In this document: positions 6,927 to 12,879 of the stretch, in pieces
How positions within the stretch are numbered: position 1 is the first letter of the stretch
How the letters are laid out: the number at the start of each line of letters is the position of its first letter
Notes under the pieces: generated by a model
The model's input: only the letters and a program-made list of their open reading frames with translations
Database searches by the model: none
Told to the model about the DNA's origin: nothing
Translations under genes and position numbers: made by a program
Assembly (NCBI GenBank): GCA_023399035.1
Contig: JAEWQX010000241.1
Coordinates: forward strand, 1-12,879
Length of the DNA: 12,879 nucleotides
Origin: Bacillota bacterium
Lineage (GTDB): Bacteria > Bacillota > Clostridia > Clostridiales > Clostridiaceae
Reading direction: 5' to 3'

Positions 6927-6955
6927 TTTTCAAATATACATTTTTTTGATATAAT
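6927..6955 (+). promoter_or_regulatory. Strong extended -10 promoter for the PTS operon
   Basis: TTTTCA (6927-6932) is 17 nt before TATAAT (6950-6955), which is preceded by TGA to make an extended -10 (TGaTATAAT). Predicted transcription starts near 6961-6963, leaving a leader of about 108 nt that begins with a perfect palindrome. Nothing else is visible in the gap from 6802. Confidence 0.7.
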
Positions 6956-6960
6956 ACTGA

Positions 6961-6999
6961 TAAATTATTTATTAATAATTATTATTAATAAATAATTTA
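6961..6999. repeat. 39-nt perfect palindrome at the predicted transcription start
   Basis: Two 19-nt arms (6961-6979 and 6981-6999) are exact complements around a single central base (6980). The left arm reads TAAATTATTTATTAATAAT. It is pure A/T, yet 19 consecutive complementary positions are well beyond what nearby AT-rich DNA shows. It begins about 6 nt after the -10 box. It could be an operator straddling +1, or a hairpin at the very 5' end of the mRNA that protects it from decay. Confidence 0.75.
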
Positions 7000-7007
7000 T
7001 TTTGAAG

Positions 7008-7046
7008 TCCTTTTATATTTACTTTGATCATATCAAGATAAAAGGA
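7008..7046 (+). promoter_or_regulatory. Second leader hairpin before the PTS gene
   Basis: TCCTTTTAT (7008-7016) pairs exactly with ATAAAAGGA (7038-7046). An inner TTGAT (7024-7028) pairs with ATCAA (7032-7036) around a 3-nt loop. The ribosome-binding site AAGGAGG (7054-7060) is just downstream. The 5' TCCTTTTAT arm could instead pair with AAGGAGG-like sequence, so switching is conceivable. It does not look like the known BglG/LicT antiterminator target. Confidence 0.5.
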
Positions 7047-7069
7047 TAAACATAAGGAGGAATATTTTA

Positions 7070-8434
7070 TTGGATTATTATAAAATTGCACAAGATATAT
7101 TAAAATATCTTGGCGGAAGAGAAAATGTATATGAACTTACTCATTGTATGACAAGGCTTAGAATAAAAGTAAATAACACATCAAAAGTAGATAAAGATTT
7201 ATTAGGAAAAACTGAGGGAGTTATTACAGTTGTAGAAAGTATGGGCCAGATTCAAGTTGTTATAGGGAATAAGGTAACTAAGGTCTATGATGAGATAATA
7301 AAAATGCTTCCAGAGGACAGCAGTAAAAAGGAAGATATTAATAATAAGCAAAGCCTGTTCAACAATATTTTATCAACTATTTCAGGAATTTTTACACCAC
7401 TTATTCCAGCAATAGCAGGATCAGGTATGATAAAGGGAATACTTTCTGTTGTTGCTATATACTATAGTAATAAATATGGAGTAAATATTAAAGAAACTCA
7501 GAGCTATATTATTTTAAATGCATTATCTGATGCAGTATTTTATTTTATGCCTATTATGCTTGCTTACACTTCAGCAAAAGTATTCAAGGCAAATGAAATA
7601 ATATCAATGATTATAGGAGCAGCATTATGCTATCCTGCATTTACTGCACTTATGACAGGCGAAGATGCTGTAAGGTTTTTAGGACTCAGCGTCACTAAGG
7701 CATCATACACATCATCGGTTATACCTATCATAATATCTATTTTTGTATTATCTTATGTTCAGAAATATTTAGAAAAGTATATTCCAGAAGTAATAAAGAT
7801 AATAATGGTGCCAATGTTAAGTCTTTTAATTATGCTTCCAGCAACATTATTTTTATTTGGACCAATTGGAATATATATAGGTAACGGAATCAACTTTACA
7901 TATAAATTTATCTATGAATTCAGTCCAACACTCTGCGGTGCTTTTATAGGTGGATTATGGTGTGTACTTGTTATTTTTGGAGCACACAGAGCACTCCTGC
8001 CTATAGGAATAAATGATGTAGCTCAGACTGGAAGGCAGAACCTTCTAGCATTTGCAGGAGCTGCTAATTTTTCGCAGGCAGGATCGGCACTAGGCGTTTT
8101 CTTTAAGACTAAAAATCAAAACCTTAAGACAATAGCAATGTCTGCATCGGTAACAGCTTTATTTGGTATAACAGAACCAGCAATATATGGAACAAATCTT
8201 AGACTGAAAAAACCAATGGTATGTGCCGTTATATGCGGTGCAATTGGAGGAGGAATAATGGGATTTGGAGGAGCCTTTGGTAATGCCTTTGCTAATCAGG
8301 GAATCCTCACAATACCAGTTTATGCTGAGGCAGGACTAACAGGATTCTTGAGCTATCTTGCAGGATGTGCTGTAGCATTCTTTGGTTCAGCTATACTTAC
8401 TTATGTTGTAGGATTTGAAGATATAAAAGAATAA
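7070..8434 (+). CDS. PTS EIIBC permease, glucose/beta-glucoside superfamily
   Basis: This is a membrane sugar transporter that imports a sugar and phosphorylates it using phosphate relayed from HPr and an EIIA. The EIIB domain (about 1-85) has the phosphorylated Cys in ELTHCMTRLR (C26). The EIIC domain (about 100-450) has multiple membrane helices, the GAHRALLPIG motif (H306) and the conserved GITEPAIYG (366-374). No EIIA domain follows, and length (454 aa) matches EIIBC proteins rather than three-domain BglF types of about 620 aa. A separate EIIA must serve it. The start is TTG, 9 nt after AAGGAGG; no ATG fits. The downstream GH1 gene suggests a beta-glucoside such as cellobiose or salicin. 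By fold alone trehalose or sucrose relatives are possible. AATAAAA (8453-8459) can pair with TTTTATT just past the stop, but it is not a good terminator. Confidence 0.93.
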   Translation: MDYYKIAQDILKYLGGRENVYELTHCMTRLRIKVNNTSKVDKDLLGKTEGVITVVESMGQIQVVIGNKVTKVYDEIIKMLPEDSSKKEDINNKQSLFNNILSTISGIFTPLIPAIAGSGMIKGILSVVAIYYSNKYGVNIKETQSYIILNALSDAVFYFMPIMLAYTSAKVFKANEIISMIIGAALCYPAFTALMTGEDAVRFLGLSVTKASYTSSVIPIIISIFVLSYVQKYLEKYIPEVIKIIMVPMLSLLIMLPATLFLFGPIGIYIGNGINFTYKFIYEFSPTLCGAFIGGLWCVLVIFGAHRALLPIGINDVAQTGRQNLLAFAGAANFSQAGSALGVFFKTKNQNLKTIAMSASVTALFGITEPAIYGTNLRLKKPMVCAVICGAIGGGIMGFGGAFGNAFANQGILTIPVYAEAGLTGFLSYLAGCAVAFFGSAILTYVVGFEDIKE

Positions 8435-8495
8435 TTTTATTCTTAAGCAAACAATAAAAGAGAAAATTAAATATTAATATAATTAAAAAATATAG

Positions 8496-8512
8496 ATATG
8501 TGATGCACATAT
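8496..8512 (+). promoter_or_regulatory. Hairpin/dyad between the PTS and GH1 genes
   Basis: ATATGTG (8496-8502) and CACATAT (8506-8512) form a perfect 7-bp dyad around ATG. It could be an operator for a separate GH1 promoter or an intercistronic processing or stability hairpin. No convincing promoter is paired with it. Confidence 0.35.
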
Positions 8513-8542
8513 ATGAATGTTTAATCAATATAAAATATTTCG

Positions 8543-8647
8543 AAAGGAGAACTGAATTAATTAAGTATATACTCATTAATAATATCTAAATTTTTATTAA
8601 GAATTTTATCATAAATTAATGCTTATATGATTCAGTAATTTAAAAAT
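8543..8647 (+). promoter_or_regulatory. Detached Shine-Dalgarno and hairpin before the GH1 gene
   Basis: A strong AAAGGAG (8543-8549) has no ORF behind it, and the GH1 ATG at 8648 has no ribosome-binding site of its own. Between them, ACTGAATTA (8551-8559) pairs with the complement ending TTCAGT (8628-8636), followed inward by a 2x2 internal loop and a 7-bp helix (8562-8568 with 8619-8625, one G-U). A small inner stem AAATT/AATTT (8588-8606) is also possible. Folding would put the Shine-Dalgarno about 12 unpaired nt from the ATG. Confidence 0.45.
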
Positions 8648-10054
8648 ATGACTAGTAAATTTCCAGACAACTTTTTATGGGGAGCTTCATCTTCAGCATT
8701 TCAAATTGAAGGAGCATGGGATGAAGACGGAAAAGGAATGAGCGTAGCAGATTTTAATTCATTTAAGAAATCACACATTCAGGCAGATACCAAGGTTTCA
8801 TCAGATTTTTATCATAACTTTGAAAAAGATATAAATTTGATGAAAGAGCTTGGAATGAAAACATATAGGTTTTCATTAGCATGGACTAGAATTATTCCAG
8901 ATGGTGATGGAGAGATAAATGTAAAGGGACTAGAGTTTTATAACAAAGTTATTGATAAATTAATTGAAAATAATATAGAGCCTTTTGTCACTTTATATCA
9001 CTTTGATTTACCATTTGCTCTGGTAGAAAAATATAATGGATGGGAAAGCCGTGAAACTGTATATGCATTTGAGAGATTTGCAAAAATCTGCTTCAAGGAA
9101 TTTGGCGATCGAGTAAAGCTATGGCAGCCACACAATGAACAGAACCTTATAGTAAGGGTTAATGAGAGAATAAACATATATGATGAAAAAGATGAACTTA
9201 AAATAGATAAAATGCGTGCACAGATGGATTACAATATGTGCCTTGCTCATGCACTTGCAACAAATGCATGTCATGAGATGGTAGAAGGCGGAAAGATAGG
9301 TCCAGCAGTATCATCTTCAGTAACATATCCATTAACATGCAGCCCGGAAGATGTTTATGCAGCACGTATGAATGATAACTTTAAGGTTTATTACATGCTT
9401 GATATGCATCATTATGGAGAATACCCAGGATATTATATGAATTATCTTAAGAAAAGAGGCATAATTCCACATATGGAAGAAAGCGATAAGGCAGTTTTAA
9501 AAGCTGCAAAGATGGATTTTATTGCAGTAAATTATTATAGAACTAATTGTGCATCTGCACTTCCAGCAGATGAAGAGCATCCTTTTGGAAGCAGGGAAGG
9601 CACTGTTGATTTTGATATGTTTGGTTTATTTAAGATGTCTATGAATCCAAAGCTTACAGCTAGTGAATATGGTGCTGCAATAGATCCAAGCGGACTTAGA
9701 GTAGCTTTAAATGAATACTGGCAGAGATATCATGTTCCTTTAATAATAACAGAAAACGGACTTGGAACTCCTGATGTTGTTGAAGATGGAAAAATTCATG
9801 ATGATTACAGAATAGATTATTTAAGAAGTCATATTGAAGCTTGTGAAGATGCCATAGAAGATGGCGTTGAAATGATGGGATATTGTCCATGGTCATTTAT
9901 GGATCTTCTAAGTTCAGCTCAAGGATTCAGAAAGCGTTATGGATTAGTTTATGTGAATAGAACTGATCATGAGACAATGGATTTAAAAAGAATAAAAAAA
10001 GATAGTTTCTATTGGTATCAAAATGTAATTAAATCTAATGGAAGCATAAAATAG
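8648..10054 (+). CDS. GH1 6-phospho-beta-glycosidase
   Basis: This cytoplasmic retaining glycosidase hydrolyses the phosphorylated beta-glycoside delivered by the PTS to glucose 6-phosphate (or a related sugar phosphate) plus the aglycone or sugar. Its 468 aa are normal for GH1. It begins with the family opening KFPDNFLWGASSSAFQIEG. The acid/base is E164 in QPHNEQN, where the usual Pro after NE is absent, as in many phospho-glycosidases. The nucleophile is E369 in IITENGLG. The segment SSAQGFRKRYGLVYV supplies S422, K429 and Y431 in the S-x6-K-x-Y spacing known to bind the 6-phosphate in lactococcal LacG. This separates it from plain beta-glucosidases. Glucoside versus galactoside preference cannot be settled by eye. 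The ATG is fixed by the family N-terminus although no Shine-Dalgarno stands next to it. It most likely shares a transcript with the PTS gene. Confidence 0.93.
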   Translation: MTSKFPDNFLWGASSSAFQIEGAWDEDGKGMSVADFNSFKKSHIQADTKVSSDFYHNFEKDINLMKELGMKTYRFSLAWTRIIPDGDGEINVKGLEFYNKVIDKLIENNIEPFVTLYHFDLPFALVEKYNGWESRETVYAFERFAKICFKEFGDRVKLWQPHNEQNLIVRVNERINIYDEKDELKIDKMRAQMDYNMCLAHALATNACHEMVEGGKIGPAVSSSVTYPLTCSPEDVYAARMNDNFKVYYMLDMHHYGEYPGYYMNYLKKRGIIPHMEESDKAVLKAAKMDFIAVNYYRTNCASALPADEEHPFGSREGTVDFDMFGLFKMSMNPKLTASEYGAAIDPSGLRVALNEYWQRYHVPLIITENGLGTPDVVEDGKIHDDYRIDYLRSHIEACEDAIEDGVEMMGYCPWSFMDLLSSAQGFRKRYGLVYVNRTDHETMDLKRIKKDSFYWYQNVIKSNGSIK

Positions 10055-10090
10055 AAAGATTCTTTTAGATCTGTTTCAAAACAAGGTATA

Positions 10091-10118
10091 TTGGGAAAAA
10101 TAATTTCGATTATATATA
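10091..10118 (+). promoter_or_regulatory. Weak candidate promoter for tpx
   Basis: TTGGGA (10091-10096) lies 16 nt before TATATA (10113-10118), or 18 nt before TATACA (10115-10120). The match is modest. The gap after the GH1 stop has no clear terminator, so read-through from the sugar operon is also possible. No PerR-like box was recognised. Confidence 0.3.
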
Positions 10119-10149
10119 CATAAAATAAGAATACAAAGGAGAAATTTAT

Positions 10150-10641
10150 ATGAATATAACATTTAAAGGTAAAAACGTAACTCTAGAAGGAAATGAAGTC
10201 AAAGCAGGAGATAATGCTCCAGATTTCAATCTTACAGATAATAGTTTAGGAAATGTATCATTAAGCGATACAAAGGGAAAAAGAATTTTTGTTGTTGTTC
10301 CATCAGTAGATACACCAGTATGTGACAGGGAAATAAGAAGATTTAACGAAGAAGCAGCAAAACTTGATGGTGTTAATATATATGTAATATCTATGGATTT
10401 ACCTTTTGCACAGATTAGATGGTGTGGATCAGCTGGTGTAGATAAGGTAACAACATTATCTGATTATAAAAACAGAGATTTTGGGAAAAATTATGGAACT
10501 TATATCAAGGAAGTAGGATTGCTTGCAAGATCAATTTTTGTAGTTGATGAAAATGATAAGGTTATTTATGTTGAATACTGCAGTGAAGTTTCAAGTGATC
10601 CGGATTATGAAAGTGCATTAAATGCAGTAAAAAGCTTATAA
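10150..10641 (+). CDS. tpx: Thiol peroxidase (Tpx, atypical 2-Cys peroxiredoxin)
   Basis: This is a cytoplasmic antioxidant enzyme that reduces hydrogen peroxide and organic peroxides and is recycled by thioredoxin in studied members. Its 163 aa match the family. The peroxidatic Cys is C58 in PSVDTPVCDREI, with T55 of the TPVC motif. The resolving Cys is C92 in IRWCGSAG, the usual Tpx position about 34 residues later, forming an intramolecular disulfide. The conserved active-site Arg is R127 (LLARSIFVVDE). AAAGGAG is 8 nt before the ATG. A 48-codon ORF starts 10 nt after the stop with its own RBS, so the two form an operon. Peroxide defence fits a strict anaerobe. The genes on either side are not functionally related. 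Confidence 0.96.
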   Translation: MNITFKGKNVTLEGNEVKAGDNAPDFNLTDNSLGNVSLSDTKGKRIFVVVPSVDTPVCDREIRRFNEEAAKLDGVNIYVISMDLPFAQIRWCGSAGVDKVTTLSDYKNRDFGKNYGTYIKEVGLLARSIFVVDENDKVIYVEYCSEVSSDPDYESALNAVKSL

Positions 10642-10651
10642 GGAGAAATAC

Positions 10652-10798
10652 GTGGATAGAATAGATGAACTTAAATCTTTAATAAGATTTTATGAAGAGC
10701 AGCTAGGTGAAGATGAAGGCGATTTATATGAAGAATATGAAGTGGAACTTGTAGCTGCTATAGATGAATTGAATAAATTAACTAAAAAGAATTCATAA
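10652..10798 (+). CDS. Small acidic helical protein encoded behind tpx
   Basis: This short 48-codon gene begins with GTG at 10652, and AGGAG (10641-10645) overlaps the last base of the tpx stop and lies 6 nt before it. The product opens MDRIDELKSLIRFYEEQ. It is strongly acidic in the middle (GEDEGDLYEEYEVEL) and ends with lysines (LTKKNS). It is probably all helical, without Cys, signal peptide or membrane helix. I do not recognise a family. Correct RBS spacing, a codon pattern like its neighbours, a TAA stop and operon position support it as real. Possible roles such as binding or regulating Tpx are guesses. A terminator hairpin starts 48 nt after its stop. Confidence 0.65.
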   Translation: MDRIDELKSLIRFYEEQLGEDEGDLYEEYEVELVAAIDELNKLTKKNS

Positions 10799-10845
10799 TT
10801 ATAATGTCAAAATAACGTAATATTTTATCAAAATTATATAAGAAA

Positions 10846-10896
10846 TCTTCTCTCAAAGTATATATACTAAAAGTATATTTGAGGGGAGGTTTTTTT
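10846..10896 (+). terminator. Terminator-like hairpin containing the RBS of the GH13 gene
   Basis: TCTTCTCTCAAA (10846-10857) pairs along 12 bp with TTTGAGGGGAGG (10878-10889), three pairs being G-U. The stem continues as TATACT/AGTATA (10863-10868 with 10872-10877) around an AAA loop, after a 5-nt bulge. T7 follows at once (10890-10896) and the next base begins the GH13 ATG. It is a good intrinsic terminator for the tpx operon, and the same 3' arm is the only Shine-Dalgarno of the next gene. Confidence 0.7.
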
Positions 10897-12567
10897 ATGA
10901 GAAATGAATGGTGGCATGATAAAGTCGCATATCAAATTTATCCTAAAAGTTTCAATGACACTAATGGTGATGGCATAGGAGATATAAGAGGTATTATTAA
11001 AAAACTGGATTATTTAAAGGAGTTAGGAATAGATATTATATGGATTTCACCTATGTATAAATCACCATTTATAGATCAGGGATATGATATTTCAGATTAC
11101 TACAGCATAGCACCTGAATTTGGTACAATGGAGGATTTTGATGAATTACTGGCTGAAGCTAAGAAAAGAAATATGTATATTTTAATGGACTTAGTCATTA
11201 ATCATTGTTCAGATAAACATGAATGGTTCCAGAATGCATTAAAGGACCCATATGGAGAATATGCAGGATATTTCTATTTTGAAAAAGGAAGGAATGGCAA
11301 TCCTCCAAGCAATTATCGTTCTCATTTTGGAGGAAGCGCATGGGAGCCTGTAGAAGGTACAGATTTATACTATCTTCATTTCTTTGCAAAGGAACAGCCG
11401 GATCTTAACTGGAATAATCCTAAAGTCAAGGAAGAACTTTTTAAAATGGTAAACTGGTGGCTGGATAAGGGCCTTGCAGGATTTAGAATAGATGCAATCA
11501 TGAATATAAAGAAGGATTTATCATTTCCAGACTTTGAGCCAGATGGTGATGACGGACTCGTACATGTTCGTAAAATGGTAGAAGAGGTAGATGGAATAGG
11601 AGAGCTTCTTGAAGAACTTAAGCATAACACATTTGAAAAGCATAATGCATTCACAGTTGCAGAGGTTTTCGATAATAAAGAAGAAGAATTACCAGAGTTT
11701 ATAGGAGAAAATGGACACTTTTCAACAATGTTTGATTTTTCTGCAGAAGTGCTTGGGCATGGGAAACATGGATGGTATGATGCTCAGAAAGTTACATTTG
11801 ACTCTTGGAGGAATGCTATATTTGAATCTCAAAGAAAGGCTATGGAAGTTGGATTTATGGCCAATATTATTGAAAATCATGATGAGCCCAGAGGAGCATC
11901 ACGTTATCTTCCAGATTATGCTCAAAATGATAAAGGCATAAAGATGCTTGCAACTACAAGTATATTATTAAGAGGAATTCCATTTATATATCAGGGACAG
12001 GAAATTGGAATGAGAAACTGTCATATGGAAAGTATTGATGAGTATGATGATATAAATACAAAAAATCAATATAGTATTGCTTTAAAAGCTGGTCTTAGTG
12101 AGGAAGAAGCACTTAAAGTATGCTATGAAAGAAGCAGGGATAATGCACGAACTCCTATGCAGTGGAGCAGTTATGAAAATGCTGGATTTACAGTAGGAAA
12201 GCCATGGCTTAAGGTAAATCCTAATTATAGAGATATAAATGTTGAAAAACAAGAGCAAAATAAGGATTCTGTTTTAAATTATTATAAGAAACTTATTTCC
12301 CTCAAGAAATGTGAAGAATATAAAGAAGTATTTACTTATGGAAGCTTTGAACCAGCTTATATTGATAAAGAAAATATTTTTGCATACTATAGAAAGAATA
12401 GTGATAAAACAATACTTGTAGCTGCAAATTTTGGAAGGTATGACTGTACTCTTGAATTTGAAAATAAAATAGGAAAAATCTTATTATCTAATACAGAAGA
12501 TAAGGATATATGCGATGGAAGAATTAACTTAAAATCCTGTGAAACAGTTGTTATTTTATTTATATAA
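10897..12567 (+). CDS. malL: GH13 alpha-glucosidase (oligo-1,6-glucosidase-like, subfamily 31)
   Basis: This 556-aa cytoplasmic enzyme releases glucose from the non-reducing ends of short alpha-glucosides. The family sequence is complete: WWHDKVAYQIYPKSF at the start, region I DLVINH (D98, H103), the subfamily motif QPDLNW (Q167-W172), the nucleophile D199 in GFRIDA, the acid/base E256 in TVAEVF, and D329 in NHDEPR. The (beta/alpha)8 barrel is followed by a C-terminal beta domain from about 475. Residue 200, next to the nucleophile, is Ala. Oligo-1,6-glucosidases usually have Val there, and Ala/Thr is linked to alpha-1,4 activity, so maltose or mixed specificity is possible. Trehalose-6-phosphate hydrolase is a less likely relative. 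I chose ATG 10897 because GGAGG lies 7 nt upstream. A longer TTG frame from 10879 would start in the hairpin. An acetyltransferase gene follows after 14 nt. Confidence 0.92.
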   Translation: MRNEWWHDKVAYQIYPKSFNDTNGDGIGDIRGIIKKLDYLKELGIDIIWISPMYKSPFIDQGYDISDYYSIAPEFGTMEDFDELLAEAKKRNMYILMDLVINHCSDKHEWFQNALKDPYGEYAGYFYFEKGRNGNPPSNYRSHFGGSAWEPVEGTDLYYLHFFAKEQPDLNWNNPKVKEELFKMVNWWLDKGLAGFRIDAIMNIKKDLSFPDFEPDGDDGLVHVRKMVEEVDGIGELLEELKHNTFEKHNAFTVAEVFDNKEEELPEFIGENGHFSTMFDFSAEVLGHGKHGWYDAQKVTFDSWRNAIFESQRKAMEVGFMANIIENHDEPRGASRYLPDYAQNDKGIKMLATTSILLRGIPFIYQGQEIGMRNCHMESIDEYDDINTKNQYSIALKAGLSEEEALKVCYERSRDNARTPMQWSSYENAGFTVGKPWLKVNPNYRDINVEKQEQNKDSVLNYYKKLISLKKCEEYKEVFTYGSFEPAYIDKENIFAYYRKNSDKTILVAANFGRYDCTLEFENKIGKILLSNTEDKDICDGRINLKSCETVVILFI

Positions 12568-12581
12568 TAAGAGGTGTAAGT

Positions 12582-12879
12582 ATGAATCAAAAAGAAAGAA
12601 TGTTAAAGGGACTTCCATATAAGGCGTGGCTTGATGGTCTTAGTGAGGAGAGAATGGAAGCAAAGCTTAAGATATATGAGTATAACATGTGCAGACCTGA
12701 TAAAAAGGAAAAAATGACAAAATTAATTAAAAGCATACTTGGAAAGACAGGCCAGGAAATTCATATTGAGCAGCCATTTCACTGTGATTATGGAACAAAT
12801 ATAGAAGTGGGTGAAAACTTTTATTCAAATTATAACTGTATAATGCTCGATGTAGGAAAGATAACAATAGGTAAAAATG
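12582..12879 (+). CDS. maa: Maltose/galactoside O-acetyltransferase, N-terminal part (cut by window end)
   Basis: The frame is open from ATG 12582 to the end of the window (99 codons). It is preceded by GAGGTG with normal spacing and lies 14 nt after the GH13 stop, so the two share a transcript. The N-terminus matches the Mac domain of the Maa/LacA family (ERMLKGLPYKAW, then a helical region with YNMCRPDKK). It then enters the left-handed beta-helix hexapeptide repeats: IEQPFHCDYGTNIEVGENFY, SNYNCIMLDVGKITIGKN. The catalytic His region lies beyond the window. The enzyme transfers acetyl from acetyl-CoA to sugar hydroxyls and is thought to detoxify or tag non-metabolisable sugars. Its pairing with an alpha-glucosidase fits maltose-type substrates. 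Sugar specificity is not readable here. Confidence 0.9.
   Translation, partial: MNQKERMLKGLPYKAWLDGLSEERMEAKLKIYEYNMCRPDKKEKMTKLIKSILGKTGQEIHIEQPFHCDYGTNIEVGENFYSNYNCIMLDVGKITIGKN

Noticed and set aside
7008..7046. Leader hairpin as a BglG/LicT ribonucleic antiterminator with terminator
   Set aside because: No match to the remembered antiterminator target and no T-tract after the stem, so it is left as an unassigned leader hairpin.
11376..11654. Minus-strand 92-codon frame inside the GH13 gene
   Set aside because: Shadow of a well-conserved GH13 region with all catalytic motifs on the plus strand.

Overview
The window is very AT-rich, with strong purine-rich ribosome-binding sites, TTG/GTG starts and compact operons. 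This is typical of Clostridium sensu stricto (Bacillota), which is inferred from gene style and composition rather than from a marker gene. No phage, CRISPR, tRNA or rRNA is visible.

Layout from left to right. (1) Positions 2-271 hold the 3' end of an unrecognised gene with its own terminator, followed by about 440 bp of AT-rich non-coding DNA containing a candidate promoter. (2) Positions 762-3768 encode an OmpR-type response regulator and a large multi-pass sensor histidine kinase that overlap by 26 bp. A roughly 160-nt imperfect palindrome follows. (3) A small cysteine-containing protein of unknown function (4010-4354) sits behind a promoter whose -10 lies inside a perfect 20-bp palindrome. 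(4) An insertion sequence with IS6-like ends (about 4451-5722) encodes a zinc-ribbon DDE transposase on the minus strand. Its right end is only 25 bp from (5) a pair of half-size chromate transporter genes (5748-6801). (6) A carbohydrate module follows. It has a strong promoter, a 39-nt perfect palindrome at the predicted transcription start and a second leader hairpin. These precede a PTS EIIBC permease (7070-8434, TTG start) and a GH1 6-phospho-beta-glycosidase (8648-10054). (7) Thiol peroxidase tpx and an overlooked 48-codon acidic ORF form a small operon (10150-10798). (8) A terminator-like hairpin buries the ribosome-binding site of a GH13 alpha-glucosidase (10897-12567), which is followed by the start of a maltose/galactoside O-acetyltransferase gene that runs off the window.

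Working together: the PTS protein would import and phosphorylate a beta-glucoside, and the GH1 enzyme would split the 6-phosphate product to feed glycolysis. EIIBC lacks an EIIA domain, so EIIA must be supplied from elsewhere. The GH13 enzyme and the acetyltransferase point to a separate alpha-glucoside or maltodextrin function. Tpx handles peroxide. The two-component system's target is not visible.

The window's coding content is ordinary accessory metabolism. The unusual material is in the leaders: the terminator/RBS overlap before the GH13 gene, a Shine-Dalgarno about 98 nt from the GH1 start with a hairpin between them, and the +1 palindrome before the PTS gene. I found no convincing new multi-gene system.
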